A DNA stretch of 64,000 bases. It comes from Paraburkholderia monticola (lineage in GTDB: Bacteria; Pseudomonadota; Gammaproteobacteria; Burkholderiales; Burkholderiaceae). Where the stretch lies: assembly GCF_001580545.1 (NCBI RefSeq), contig NZ_LRBG01000038.1:682001-746000 (forward strand), in the 5' to 3' direction. The notes beneath the pieces were generated by a model. The model did not search any database. It was not told the DNA's origin and was given only the letters and a program-made list of their open reading frames with translations. The translations under genes were made by a program, and so were the position numbers. Of the stretch, positions 17,088 through 26,414 are shown piece by piece (within the stretch, counting starts at the first letter, position 1; each line of letters opens with the position of its first letter).

Positions 17088-17774
17088 ATGAAATTGCTGA
17101 TAGTTGAAGACGAGCACAAGGTAGTGGACTACCTGCGCTCCGGTTTGACAGAGCAGGGCTGGGTCGTCGACGTCGCGCTCGACGGCGAGGAAGGCATGCA
17201 TCTGGCCACCGAATTCGACTATGACGTGATCGTCCTCGACGTGATGCTGCCCAAGCGTGACGGCTTCAGCGTGCTGAAGGCGCTGCGCATGCGCAAGTCG
17301 ACGCCGGTCATCATGCTGACCGCGCGCGATCACGTGAACGACCGCGTGCGCGGTCTGCGCGAAGGCGCCGACGACTACCTGACCAAACCGTTCTCGTTCC
17401 TCGAACTCGTCGAGCGTCTGCATGCGCTCGCGCGCCGCACGCGTTCGCAGGAGTCCACCCTGATTTCCGTCGGCGATCTGTTCGTCGATCTGATCGGCCG
17501 CCGCGCGACGCGCGACGGCGTGCGCCTCGACCTCACCGCGAAAGAGTTTCAACTGTTGAGCGTGCTCGCGCGCCGTCAGGGCGACATCCTGTCGAAGACC
17601 GCGATTACCGAGCTCGTGTGGGACGTCAATTTCGACAGCCACACGAACGTCGTCGAAACCGCGATCAAGCGGCTGCGCGCGAAGCTCGACGGTCCGTTTC
17701 CGTCGAAGCTGCTGCACACGGTGCGCGGCATGGGCTACGTGCTCGAAGTGCGCGAAGAGGCTGAAGCATCATGA
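17088..17774 (+). CDS. OmpR/PhoB-family response regulator
   Basis: A 228-residue response regulator. The receiver domain (1-115) has acidic pocket residues near the start (IVEDE), phosphoacceptor Asp51 (VIVLDVMLP), the threonine of MLTARD and the lysine of YLTKPF. The C-terminal winged-helix DNA-binding domain (130-225) ends in HTVRGMGYVLE, typical of the CopR/IrlR/CzcR branch. An ACAAGG ribosome site precedes the ATG at 17088, so longer starts are not needed. It overlaps the kinase gene by four bases. Being directly downstream of the RND genes, it most likely controls that pump. Confidence 0.95.
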   Translation: MKLLIVEDEHKVVDYLRSGLTEQGWVVDVALDGEEGMHLATEFDYDVIVLDVMLPKRDGFSVLKALRMRKSTPVIMLTARDHVNDRVRGLREGADDYLTKPFSFLELVERLHALARRTRSQESTLISVGDLFVDLIGRRATRDGVRLDLTAKEFQLLSVLARRQGDILSKTAITELVWDVNFDSHTNVVETAIKRLRAKLDGPFPSKLLHTVRGMGYVLEVREEAEAS

Positions 17775-19249
17775 ACCGCTCGATTGCCCGCCGTCTTGCG
17801 TCGATGTTCGCGCTGGTGGCGCTGTTCGTGTTTACGCTGGTCGGCAGCGGGCTCTTTCTGGTGCTGCGCACGCAGCTCGAACATCATCTGCGCGAGTCGC
17901 TCGACGATCGCACGCAGATCGCGCGCATCCTGGTCTATCACGCGGTGACGCCCGAGAAATGGCGAATGGCCCGCGAAAAGCTCACCGTCATGACGCCGCA
18001 CGACAGCAGCACCGTGTACTCGGTGACGAGCGAGGACCCGAGCTATCACTTCGGCACGCCGGTCGAGGGCACCGTCACGAAGAGCTGGTCCGGCGGCTAC
18101 GCGCGCATTACGCCGGCGGGCGGCGGCCCCGATATGCTGACCTCGACGGTGACGTTGCCCGCCAACGCCGGGCGGCCGCCCGTGCAGTTGCAGGTCGCGG
18201 CGAGCTATTCGCCGAACCTGCGCACGATGCGCGTGTTCGGCTCCGCGCTCGCGGCGCTGTCCGCGCTCGGCTCTCTCGCGGTGCTGCTGCTCAGCTACTC
18301 GGTCACGCGCATCGGTCTCGCACCGCTCACACGCCTGACGCGCGACGCCTCGGCGGTCAGTCCGAACAATCGCTCGCAGCGCCTGAACACCGCGTCGTTG
18401 CCGCACGAGCTGAACGATCTGGCGAACTCGTTCAACGGCGCGCTCGAACGGCTCGACGGCGCTTACGGGCGCCTCGAATCGTTCAATGCGGACGTCGCGC
18501 ACGAACTGCGCACGCCGGTCACGATCCTGATCGGCCAGACCGAGGTCGCGCTCACGCGCAATCGCTCGGTCGAGGATCTGCGCCACACGCTGCAATCGAA
18601 TCTGGAAGAGTTCGAGCGGATGCGCGCGATCATCAACGACATGCTGTTCCTCGCGCGCGCCGATCAGGGCGAACGCGCGACGGGGCTCATCGAGGTGTCG
18701 CTCGCGGCGGAAGTCGCGCATACGCTGGAATTTCTGGAGATCCCGCTCGAAGAGGCGCGCGTGCATGCGCACCTGGAGGGCGATGCCCTTGCGCGCGTGA
18801 ACCGGTCGCTGTTCGGCCGCGCGTGCACGAACCTGCTGATGAACGCGATCCAGCATTGCGAGCCGGGCGCGTCGATCAGCGTGACGATCGCGCGCGGAGA
18901 GGGGCCGTTGCGTGACCAGTTGCGCGTGGCCGTGGCGAATCCGGGCGAGCCGATCGCGCCGGACGTCCTCGAACATCTGTTCGACCGCTTCTATCGCGCG
19001 GAAGTCTCGCGCACCAATAGCCGTGAAAACCACGGGCTCGGGCTCGCGATCGTGAAGGCGATCGCGGAGATGCATCGCGGCACCGTGTCCGCGCACAGCG
19101 CCAACGGCGTCAACACGTTCTCGTTTTCGGTGGCGGCGTCGGCGCTGTCCACTTCGGGCGGCGCGCCGGCCATGCGCGCGAGCGCGAATGCGACCGGTGT
19201 CAGCAGCGATACCGCTTATTCGTCGCTCGCAAAAGGCAAGTCGGCCTGA
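17771..19249 (+). CDS. Two-component sensor histidine kinase
   Basis: A 492-residue membrane histidine kinase. TM1 spans about residues 10-33 and TM2 about 155-178, enclosing a periplasmic sensing loop. A HAMP linker follows, then a HisKA domain with phosphoacceptor His244 (DVAHELRTP), then an ATPase domain with an N-box (RACTNLLMNAIQH) and G-box (NHGLGLAIVKAI). It is similar in build to heavy-metal or antibiotic sensor kinases of the CusS/IrlS type. Its start overlaps the regulator stop (ATGA). The 3' end overlaps the 3' end of the convergent dinB gene by 34 bases. Confidence 0.95.
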   Translation: MNRSIARRLASMFALVALFVFTLVGSGLFLVLRTQLEHHLRESLDDRTQIARILVYHAVTPEKWRMAREKLTVMTPHDSSTVYSVTSEDPSYHFGTPVEGTVTKSWSGGYARITPAGGGPDMLTSTVTLPANAGRPPVQLQVAASYSPNLRTMRVFGSALAALSALGSLAVLLLSYSVTRIGLAPLTRLTRDASAVSPNNRSQRLNTASLPHELNDLANSFNGALERLDGAYGRLESFNADVAHELRTPVTILIGQTEVALTRNRSVEDLRHTLQSNLEEFERMRAIINDMLFLARADQGERATGLIEVSLAAEVAHTLEFLEIPLEEARVHAHLEGDALARVNRSLFGRACTNLLMNAIQHCEPGASISVTIARGEGPLRDQLRVAVANPGEPIAPDVLEHLFDRFYRAEVSRTNSRENHGLGLAIVKAIAEMHRGTVSAHSANGVNTFSFSVAASALSTSGGAPAMRASANATGVSSDTAYSSLAKGKSA

Positions 19250-20382
19250 ACCGGCAGGCGCGGTTTCAGTGCCTGTTCGCTCGCCGAGCTCAGCGCGCTG
19301 ATGCGCACGCCCAATAACCGCAGCTTGCGGTTCAACTCCACGCGTCGCAAACATTCGGTCGCCGCGCGACGGATTTCGGTCGCGTCGGCGGTCGGTTCGT
19401 CGAGCGTCAGGTCGCGCGTGACGGTGCGGAAATCGTCGTAACGCAGCTTGATGCCGATCGTGCGGCCCACATAGCCCTTGCGCACGAGATCGTCGGCGAC
19501 GCGCACGCACAACCCGGTAAACGCGCTCGATAACGCGGGCCGATCATGACGCGGATGCAGATCGCGCTCGAACGTGGTCTCGCGGCTGATCGACTTCGGC
19601 TCCGATTCGACCACCACCGGCCGCTCGTCGTGACCCTGCGCGACCTGCATCAGCCACGCGGAATAGCTGCGCCCGAAGTTGTCCTGCAACAGGCCGGCAT
19701 CGGCGGCGGCCAGATCGCCGACCGTCGCGAGGCCGAGCGCGGTCAGCTTCTCCGCGGCCTTCGGGCCGATGCCGTTGACCTTGCGCACCGGCAGCGGCCA
19801 CACGCGCAGCGGTATGTCGGCCGGTGTCAGGATCGTCAGGCCGTCGGGCTTGTCCAGTTCGGAGCCGATCTTCGCGAGCAGCTTGTTCGGCGCGACGCAG
19901 ATCGAGCACGTGAGACCGGTGGCCTGATGCACGGCTTCCTTGATGCGTCGTCCGATGTCGGCCGCTTCTCCCGGCACCTCGGTCAGATCGATATAGATCT
20001 CGTCGATGCCGCGGTCTTCGATGCGCTCCGTGAAGGCCCTGACCGCCGCCTTGAAGAGGCGCGAGTAGTGGCGGTACGAATCGAAGTCGGTCGGCAGCAG
20101 GATCGCGTCGGGCGCGAGCGCGGCGGCCTTCATCATGCCCATCGCCGAAAACACGCCGAGCGCGCGCGCCTCGTAGGTCGAGGTGGTCACGACGCCGCGG
20201 CCCGCGTAATCGCGCAGCTTCGCAAAGCGTTTGCTGCCGTCTTCGAGCACCTGCGGCACGCTGTTGCGCCCGCCGCCGATCACCACCGCGCGGCCGCGCA
20301 GCTCCGGATAGCGCAGCAGTTCGACGGACGCATAAAACGCGTCCATGTCGAGGTGCGCGATGCGGCGGAGTGGCGAATTCAT
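19216..20382 (-). CDS. dinB: DNA polymerase IV (Y-family, DinB)
   Basis: A 388-residue Y-family translesion polymerase. Catalytic acids are in HLDMDAFYASVE (Asp12, Asp14) and in GIDEIYIDLTE. Next come a helix-hairpin-helix (VNGIGPKAAEKL) and a little-finger domain. The protein ends with QADLPF, which fits a beta-clamp binding motif. It copies past damaged bases in the cytoplasm at the cost of accuracy. I looked for an SOS (LexA) box upstream and did not find one. The nearest match, CTGCAACGGCGCCAG, has the wrong spacing. The last 34 bases overlap the convergent kinase gene. Confidence 0.95.
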   Translation of the reverse strand: MNSPLRRIAHLDMDAFYASVELLRYPELRGRAVVIGGGRNSVPQVLEDGSKRFAKLRDYAGRGVVTTSTYEARALGVFSAMGMMKAAALAPDAILLPTDFDSYRHYSRLFKAAVRAFTERIEDRGIDEIYIDLTEVPGEAADIGRRIKEAVHQATGLTCSICVAPNKLLAKIGSELDKPDGLTILTPADIPLRVWPLPVRKVNGIGPKAAEKLTALGLATVGDLAAADAGLLQDNFGRSYSAWLMQVAQGHDERPVVVESEPKSISRETTFERDLHPRHDRPALSSAFTGLCVRVADDLVRKGYVGRTIGIKLRYDDFRTVTRDLTLDEPTADATEIRRAATECLRRVELNRKLRLLGVRISALSSASEQALKPRLPVQADLPFASDE

Positions 20383-20653
20383 GGGGTTGACGCGGGCGAT
20401 GGCGATGAGCGAGGGCTAGGGCTTGGGCGGCGCGCGCTGCAACGGCGCCAGCCCGTCATGGTACCTTGCCGCGCGCGCGGCGGGTCAGGGGCGCCTGCGG
20501 CGATCGCACGCGTGGCGTTCAACGCAAAGTTGAAAAAGCGGGTCCAGAAACTATCCTTGACACTGGCATCCGTCGCACGCGCGCCGGGTCCATGGCGGGC
20601 CGCGGCCGCTCCCGGCCGGTTTCGCCGCGACCGTTCATCACTGGGCTCGACAG

Positions 20654-22246
20654 ATGATCAAGCGAGTGTCGCTGATTTCGGCGTATATCGCACTCGGCTG
20701 CGCCGCAACGGTGCTGCCGGTACTGATCAGCATCTATATCGCGAGCGATTACGTCATGCGCCGCGAGCAGGACAGTTTGCGGGAATTTGCGGCGAAGGCC
20801 CTGATGCGCGCCGATCTCGTCACCTATCAGGCCGTCGCCGCAATCGCGGAGCTGCACTCCGTGCGCGCGCCGCCGTGTTCGCCCGAATACCTGCAACGGG
20901 CTGCCCACGTGGTTTTCAACTACCGCTACGTTCGCGATGCCGGCGCCTACACCGACGGGCGCTATCTTTGCTCGCCGCTGTTCGGCGACGTTCGGACTCA
21001 GGACATCGTTTTGCCGCCGCCGCGTTGGCGCAGCAACGACGGCTTTCTGATCTGGTTCCAGCACAGGAATCCGCTCAGCGAGGTGCGCGAGGATATCCAG
21101 GTCGGGCGCGACGGCCAGTACGTGTCGATCGATCCGCAGTCGTTCGTCGATGTGATCGATCCGGCGGGAAGGCCGATCGCGACGATCAACACCAGACTGA
21201 ACACGATCGTCGCGCTGTCGCCCGGGGCGGATCCCGACGATATGCTCAATGCATGGCGGCGGGCGGGGCGCGTCGAAAGCGACGAGTGGAACTACGTGGT
21301 GGCGGTTTCGGCGCCCCGCTCGTTGGGCGTCGTCGTCAAGGGCCGGCGCACCAGCCTGCTGAGGGACTGGCCCGGTCTGCTGGCGCTGTGGCTGTCGGTC
21401 GGCGTCGCCACGGGCGCCGCGCTGGGCTGGTTCGCGTTCAAACGGATCTCGCGGCAAGTGTCGTTCCAGGCCTCGCTCGAATGGGCGATTGCGCAGAAAG
21501 ACATCGATGTCGTCTATCAACCGATCGTCCGTCTCGCGAACGGCGAATGCGTCGGCGTCGAAGCGCTGTCCCGATGGAAGCTGAACGGACGCGACATTTC
21601 GCCGAATATCTTCATTGCGTTGGCCGAGCAGCATGGCCTGATCCAGCCGTTGACCGACCTCGTGCTGGACAAACTCCTCGACGAGTTGACTGGGCTATTG
21701 CTTGCGCGGCCGTCGTTCTATGTCTCGATGAACGTGAGCGGTGACGACCTGTGCACGTCGCGCTTGCTGGAGCGGATCACCGCGAAACTGGCTGGGACGG
21801 GCATACGTCCTGCCCAGATCAGGATCGAAGCGACGGAGCGCAGCTTCCTGAATGCCGATGCAACCCGCAAGACGCTGGCGGCCTTCAGGAGCGCCGGCCA
21901 CCCGATCTATATCGACGATTTCGGCACCGGCTATTCGAGCCTCGCCTATTTGCACACCTTCATGATCGACGTTCTGAAGATCGACAAATCGTTCGTCGAC
22001 ACCATCGCACAGGAGGCGGCGTCGAGCATCGTTGCGCCGCATATCATCGATATGGCGCACGAACTGGGTGTGGAAATCGTGGCGGAAGGGATCGAACGCA
22101 CCGAGCAGGCCGAGTATCTGGTGCGCCGGGGTGTTCAGTACGGGCAGGGCTGGCTGTTTGCGAAGGCCATGCGTCGCGCGGAGCTGATCGCGTGGCTCGA
22201 GGCGCGCCACGCGTCGCACGCGCCGGCGCAGCCCGCGATCCAGTAG
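20654..22246 (+). CDS. CSS-motif/EAL c-di-GMP phosphodiesterase
   Basis: A 530-residue membrane phosphodiesterase. TM1 (about 8-30) and TM2 (about 238-258) enclose a periplasmic CSS domain with cysteines at 75 (PCSPE) and 106 (LCSPL). In this family such cysteines form a redox-sensitive disulfide. The EAL domain (about 265-520) appears catalytically complete: EALSRW, NVSGDD, EATERS, DDFGTGYSS, IDKSFV and EGIE. It should hydrolyse c-di-GMP to pGpG, perhaps in response to periplasmic redox state. It stands alone, divergent from dinB. It could oppose the diguanylate cyclases near the cellulose operon. Confidence 0.93.
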   Translation: MIKRVSLISAYIALGCAATVLPVLISIYIASDYVMRREQDSLREFAAKALMRADLVTYQAVAAIAELHSVRAPPCSPEYLQRAAHVVFNYRYVRDAGAYTDGRYLCSPLFGDVRTQDIVLPPPRWRSNDGFLIWFQHRNPLSEVREDIQVGRDGQYVSIDPQSFVDVIDPAGRPIATINTRLNTIVALSPGADPDDMLNAWRRAGRVESDEWNYVVAVSAPRSLGVVVKGRRTSLLRDWPGLLALWLSVGVATGAALGWFAFKRISRQVSFQASLEWAIAQKDIDVVYQPIVRLANGECVGVEALSRWKLNGRDISPNIFIALAEQHGLIQPLTDLVLDKLLDELTGLLLARPSFYVSMNVSGDDLCTSRLLERITAKLAGTGIRPAQIRIEATERSFLNADATRKTLAAFRSAGHPIYIDDFGTGYSSLAYLHTFMIDVLKIDKSFVDTIAQEAASSIVAPHIIDMAHELGVEIVAEGIERTEQAEYLVRRGVQYGQGWLFAKAMRRAELIAWLEARHASHAPAQPAIQ

Positions 22247-22251
22247 TTCGT

Positions 22252-22274
22252 CACCCGGCCATGCCGGCCGGGTG
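22252..22274. terminator. GC-rich hairpin between convergent genes
   Basis: Nine-base arms CACCCGGCC / GGCCGGGTG with a five-base loop lie exactly in the 40-base gap between the convergent EAL and YceI genes. There is no T-run. It could act as a weak terminator in both directions. Confidence 0.5.
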
Positions 22275-22286
22275 CGGGCGAGGCAG

Positions 22287-22868
22287 TTACTGCTTGATGC
22301 CTTCGGCCTGGATATTCAGCGTGGTCTTCATGTTGAAGCCGTACGCCTTGCCGAAGTCGATGCCGAAATCGTCGCGGTTGAACGTGGCGGTCGATTCGGT
22401 GCCGCACACTTCGCGCTTCAGCACCGGGTGCTGGATGCACTTGAACGATTCGATCTTCAGGTTCACCGGCTTCGTGATGCCGTGCATCGTCAGCGTGCCG
22501 ATCACTTCGACCGGCTTGTCGCCTTCGAAGCGGACCTGCGTGCCCTTGTAGACTGCGGTCGGGTACTTCGCGGTGTCGAAGAACTTGTCGCCGACCAGTT
22601 CCTCGTTGAGCTTGTCGTTGCCGATGCCGACCGAGCTCAGGTCGATCGTCGCGTCGACCGTGCCGGTCTTCGCCGCGCGATCGAGCACGACCGTGCCGGT
22701 GGCTTTCTTGAACTTGCCGCGCCAGATCGACAGGCCGCCGAAGTGGTCGGCCTCGAAACTCGGCGACGTGTGCGTCGGATCGAGCTGGTAGGTTTCGGCG
22801 GCGGCCATCGCGTTAAACGACAATGCAGCGGCGAGCGCGCCGGCGGCGAGCAGGAAGGATTTCTTCAA
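22287..22868 (-). CDS. YceI-family periplasmic lipocalin-like protein
   Basis: A 193-residue exported protein with a signal peptide (about residues 1-23, ending AMAAAE) and a YceI beta-barrel, which binds isoprenoid or polyisoprenoid lipids in characterised members. Visible family blocks are [18 protein letters not shown] and the C-terminal [12 protein letters not shown]. The start codon is TTG at 22868, chosen because a GGAG ribosome site lies six bases ahead and the signal peptide begins MKKSF. It is the third gene of a cytochrome b561-YceI-YceI group, 48 bases after the other YceI gene. Confidence 0.9.
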   Translation of the reverse strand: MKKSFLLAAGALAAALSFNAMAAAETYQLDPTHTSPSFEADHFGGLSIWRGKFKKATGTVVLDRAAKTGTVDATIDLSSVGIGNDKLNEELVGDKFFDTAKYPTAVYKGTQVRFEGDKPVEVIGTLTMHGITKPVNLKIESFKCIQHPVLKREVCGTESTATFNRDDFGIDFGKAYGFNMKTTLNIQAEGIKQ

Positions 22869-22916
22869 GGTGGACTCCAGAGGTCGATAAGTAAAGCGGT
22901 GCGGCCGCGTTGTGCG

Positions 22917-23492
22917 TTATTTCTTCGCCGCGACCAGATGAAATTTGATGACGACTTCGTCGGCGACGACCGACGTGTCTTTCCATTCGCCGGTGCCGAC
23001 GTCGAACTGCGTGCGCTTGATCGGCAGCGCGCCGTCGAAGGTTTGCGTGGCGCCCTGGCTCGCGATCACGACCGGCACGACGACCGTTTGCGATTTGCCC
23101 TTGATCGTCAGCTTGCCGGTCACCTTGTACTGGTTGCCGCCGGCCGGCGCGATCGAGCTCGACACGAAGGTCGCGGACGGGAAGGCGCCGCTGTCGAACC
23201 ATTCCTTGCCTTGCGCCTGCTTGTTGTAGTCGTCGGCGCCGAGGTCGTAGCTCGCGGTGTCGATCGACACGTTCGCGCTGCCCGCGGCCGGCTTCGCCGG
23301 ATCGAAATTCAGTTGCGCGGAGAACTTTTTGAACTTGCCGTCGACGGGCACGTTCATCTGTTTGGTCGTCGCGATGACGCTGCTTTTCGCGAGGTCGACG
23401 TCGGCGTGCGCGAGGTTCGCGCCGAAGAGCGCGAGTGCCGCGAGAGAGGCGAGCGTTGCGCGATGAGCGGAGTGATAAAAGGGTGTCTTCAT
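22917..23492 (-). CDS. YceI-family periplasmic protein, second copy
   Basis: A 191-residue exported YceI protein. The ATG at 23492 begins a good signal peptide (MKTPFYHSAHRATLASL, cleavage near ANLAHA-DVD at residue 30). An open frame extends 36 codons further upstream, but an SD-like GGATAGGA sits in front of the chosen start. It is only distantly similar to the adjacent YceI protein, so the two look like an old duplication rather than a recent one. It lies between the cytochrome b561 gene and that second YceI gene. Confidence 0.88.
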   Translation of the reverse strand: MKTPFYHSAHRATLASLAALALFGANLAHADVDLAKSSVIATTKQMNVPVDGKFKKFSAQLNFDPAKPAAGSANVSIDTASYDLGADDYNKQAQGKEWFDSGAFPSATFVSSSIAPAGGNQYKVTGKLTIKGKSQTVVVPVVIASQGATQTFDGALPIKRTQFDVGTGEWKDTSVVADEVVIKFHLVAAKK

Positions 23493-23604
23493 GATGGTAC
23501 GCATCCTATCCGAGCCACGCGGTCTGATTGCACACCGCGAAGAATTAGATTGCCAACCAGTCGTAGCCAATCGGCGGGGGGGCTTTCCTGAAGCCGTCAT
23601 ATCG

Positions 23605-24168
23605 CTATGCGCGGGTCTTCAGAAACGGCACCATGCGCGCGAGCAATCCATCGCGATCGACGAACTGATGCTTGAGCGCCGCGAGCACGTGCATGATCAC
23701 GAGCGCGAGCAAGGTGTAGTTGAGCAGCACGTGCAGCGTGCGCAGCGTGGCCTTCAGCGCCTGATCGGGACCGATGATAGTCGGCAGCGGCACGATGCCC
23801 AGATACACGACCTGAATGCCGGCCGCCGAGCTATAGAAGTAGCCGGACAGCGGGATCGCGAGCATCAGCAGATACAGCAGACCGTGCACCAGATGCGCGG
23901 CGGCCTTCTGCCATCTCGGTGTGGCGGTATCGAGTGCGGGCGCGCGGTGGGTCGCGCGCCACAGCACGCGCACCAGCGCGAGTGCGAACACGGTGACGCC
24001 GATCCATTTGTGCCACGAGAAGTACCTGAGCTTCGTCGGCGTGAAGCCGGGGATATCGGTCATGATCCAGCCGATATAGAAGCCGCAGATCATCAGTGCC
24101 GCGACCAGCCAGTGCAGCGCGATGGCCGCGCCGTGGTAGCGCGCGGGAACAAAAGCCTGTCTCTGCAT
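23605..24168 (-). CDS. Cytochrome b561 (YceJ-like)
   Basis: A 187-residue four-helix di-heme cytochrome b561. Histidines suited to heme ligation occur in the helices (ALHWLVAAL, YFSWHKWIG, LVHGLLYLL, LHVLLNYTL). It should move electrons between the membrane quinone pool and periplasmic partners. The yceJ-yceI pairing seen here is common in proteobacteria. An open frame with many hydrophobic residues, a start at ATG 24168 and a family-typical length (175-190) support the call. It heads the three-gene group. Confidence 0.93.
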   Translation of the reverse strand: MQRQAFVPARYHGAAIALHWLVAALMICGFYIGWIMTDIPGFTPTKLRYFSWHKWIGVTVFALALVRVLWRATHRAPALDTATPRWQKAAAHLVHGLLYLLMLAIPLSGYFYSSAAGIQVVYLGIVPLPTIIGPDQALKATLRTLHVLLNYTLLALVIMHVLAALKHQFVDRDGLLARMVPFLKTRA

Positions 24169-24388
24169 TGTGTTCTCTATCCGTTGCTCGCGAGAAGCCG
24201 CGTGGAAATGCGGATAGTAGGGATGTCAATTGAAAGTGAATAGGCGGGTGCGCGAGAACAGATTGTTGTCAGCGTGACGTTAATCGAGTCGAAAGGCAGG
24301 GGGCGCTGTGGTAACTTGTGGCCCCGAACAAGCCGCTTGCGCGCGCCTCGCGCAATCATCAACTTAACTCATTATCCGGGCTTGAGCC

Positions 24389-25639
24389 GTGAATTCCGTT
24401 TTTCTTTCCTGGGGCATCGCCGCGCTCGCCACCGCCGGCGTCATCACGCGGCCGTTCAAATGGCCCGAAGCCGTGTGGGCCGTCGCCGGTGCGCTGCTGC
24501 TCGTCGCGCTCGGCCTGTTGCCCTTGCATCTCGCGTTCGAAGCGATCGGTAAGGGTACCGACGTCTATCTGTTCCTGTTCGGCATGATGCTGCTGTCCGA
24601 AGTGGGCCGCCGCGAAGGACTGTTCGACTGGGTCGCGGTGCTCGCCGTCAATCATGCGCGCAGCTCGCCCCGCAAGCTGTTCGTGCTCGTGTATCTGTTC
24701 GGCGTCGTCATCACCGCGTTCCTTTCCAACGACGCCACCGCCGTGGTGCTGACACCCGCCGTGTTCGCGGCGGCGAAAAAAGCGAAGACGCCGCCGCTGC
24801 CGCTGCTGTTCGTCTGCGCGTTCGTCGCCAATGCGGCGAGCTTCGTGCTGCCGATTTCGAATCCGGCCAACATCGTGCTGTATGGCAATCACACGCCGCC
24901 GCTGGGACCGTGGATGTTGCGCTTTACGTTACCTTCGGTGCTGTCGATCGCCGCGACCTTCGTGATGCTGCGCTGGACGCAGCGCGAGGCGCTCTCCGGC
25001 GTTTGCGCGGCGAACCTCGAAGCGGTCGAGCTGTCGGCGAGCGGGCGCGTCGCGCTCGCGGGCATCGCGGTGACGGCCGGCGCGTTGCTGACGGTCTCCG
25101 CCTACGACATCCAGCTCGGTTTGCCGACCGCGATCCTCGGCACCTTGACCGCGCTCGTCGTGCTGATCAAGGAGCGCAAATCGCCGCTGCCGATGATCCG
25201 CGAGATTTCGTGGAGCGTGCTGCCGCTCGTCGCCGGGCTGTTCGTGCTGGTCGAGATGCTCGATCACACCGGCGTGATCAGCACGTTCGCGGGCGAGCTG
25301 CGGCGCGCGACCGAACACAACGAAATGGCCGCGGCCGGATGGGCCGGCACGAGCATCGCGTTCCTCAGCAATCTGATCAACAACCTGCCGGCCGGGCTGA
25401 TCGCGAGCTCGACCGTGATGCAGGCGCATAGCCCCGAGCGCGTGGTCGATGCGCTGCTGATCGGCGTCGACCTCGGGCCGAACCTGTCGATCACCGGCTC
25501 GCTCGCGACGATCCTGTGGCTCAACGCGATCCGCCGCGAAGGCGAAGACGTCAGCTTCATGAAGTTCCTGAAGGTCGGCGTGCTCGTGATGGTGCCCGCG
25601 CTCGTGCTGGCGCTGGGGGCACGGGTTCTGACGGGCTGA
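24389..25639 (+). CDS. ArsB/NhaD-superfamily anion transporter
   Basis: A 416-residue inner-membrane protein of the ion transporter superfamily that contains ArsB. About 10-12 hydrophobic segments are present. Family blocks are FLSNDATAVVLTPAVF in the first half and LPISNPANIVLYG and NLINNLPAGLIASS in the second. ArsB exports arsenite, but no arsR, arsC or arsH is nearby, so the substrate is open. The start is a GTG at 24389 without a good ribosome site. No in-frame ATG fits better. It is monocistronic. Confidence 0.86.
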   Translation: MNSVFLSWGIAALATAGVITRPFKWPEAVWAVAGALLLVALGLLPLHLAFEAIGKGTDVYLFLFGMMLLSEVGRREGLFDWVAVLAVNHARSSPRKLFVLVYLFGVVITAFLSNDATAVVLTPAVFAAAKKAKTPPLPLLFVCAFVANAASFVLPISNPANIVLYGNHTPPLGPWMLRFTLPSVLSIAATFVMLRWTQREALSGVCAANLEAVELSASGRVALAGIAVTAGALLTVSAYDIQLGLPTAILGTLTALVVLIKERKSPLPMIREISWSVLPLVAGLFVLVEMLDHTGVISTFAGELRRATEHNEMAAAGWAGTSIAFLSNLINNLPAGLIASSTVMQAHSPERVVDALLIGVDLGPNLSITGSLATILWLNAIRREGEDVSFMKFLKVGVLVMVPALVLALGARVLTG

Positions 25640-25662
25640 GCGGCGGTTCGACGCCGCCGTTA

Positions 25663-25902
25663 TCAGCGCGGGCTGGCAGCTCCGAGGCGCGTCGCGCCGG
25701 CCTTGTCGAGCCGCGCGCCGACCGAGCGCAGCGTCGCTTCGAGGTGGGCGACCCGTTCGCGTTGCACGGGCACCATCGACGAAAGATTCAGCGCATGCAG
25801 CCGGCGCTGCCAGTACGACAGCGGAAAACGGTCGCGCGCGGACAGCACGTGGAAGACGGCTTCGAGGTGGGCAATTTCCCTGTCGATATCTAGGTAGCTC
25901 AT
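25663..25902 (-). CDS. Small hypothetical protein
   Basis: A 79-residue acidic/basic, probably helical protein (MSYLDIDREIAHLEAVFHVL..., heptad-like Leu/Val spacing through residues 10-68) with no signal peptide or membrane segment. I do not recognise a family. The heptad spacing could indicate a short coiled coil. Codon bias is normal for this DNA. It is convergent with the ArsB-like gene, 23 bases away. Confidence 0.5.
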   Translation of the reverse strand: MSYLDIDREIAHLEAVFHVLSARDRFPLSYWQRRLHALNLSSMVPVQRERVAHLEATLRSVGARLDKAGATRLGAASPR

Positions 25903-26192
25903 CGCAAAGGTCCAGGAAAAGAGAAGAGACGGAATCGGCGCGCGGACCCCAGAGCGGGAGCAATCTCCGTTCCATCCCGCCTATATGTAGTCGATATCAG
26001 CCGTCATGGCGCATAGGGCCGCATGGTGCGCGCCCCCGGGCGCGGTCCGGGATGGTAAGAAACGGCAGTTCCATGCAAGCTTTACGCGCGGCTCCCGGCT
26101 TTCAACGGGACAACGGGAATTCACCAGGCGTGCGCGAGAAACTCATGTCCTATGCTGAGTCAACGGTGTGCCTGGCCGGCCTTGGCGCGCAG

Positions 26193-26414
26193 TCAACGCG
26201 GTGCGGCGACGATGGTCGAGGCGGCCACCGGCACGGTGAGCGGTGGCGCCGAGACATACATGGGATTGATCTGCACCGGGTAGTAGATCGGTCGCGGCGG
26301 CGGCGCGTACACCACGTTGGCCGGCAGATACACGACCACTCGGGCGTAGGCGGCGGAAGAACAGGCAAGACCGATGGCGGTGAAAGTCGAGGCGCAGGCG
26401 AGACGGATGGTCAT
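26193..26414 (-). CDS. Small secreted Pro/Val-rich protein
   Basis: A 73-residue protein with a signal peptide (MTIRLACASTFTAIGLACSS, then AAYA, cleavage about residue 24) and a short mature part rich in Pro, Val, Tyr and Ala (YLPANVVYAPPPRPIYYP). An AGGAG ribosome site eight bases before the ATG at 26414 is the strongest sign that it is real; an upstream in-frame extension lacks one. The function is unknown. Similar short secreted proteins are common in Burkholderia-like genomes. Confidence 0.6.
   Translation of the reverse strand: MTIRLACASTFTAIGLACSSAAYARVVVYLPANVVYAPPPRPIYYPVQINPMYVSAPPLTVPVAASTIVAAPR

Noticed and set aside
17735-19510. 591-codon minus-strand frame across kinase and dinB ends
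   Set aside because: Arg-rich shadow frame that ignores both well-supported genes.
20383-20653. Possible LexA/SOS box upstream of dinB
   Set aside because: Only CTGCAACGGCGCCAG is found; spacing is CTG-N9-CAG rather than N10 and the centre is GC-rich.
24389-25639. Arsenic resistance operon
   Set aside because: Only an ArsB-superfamily transporter is present; no arsR, arsC, arsH or acr3 gene nearby, so arsenic specificity is not supported.
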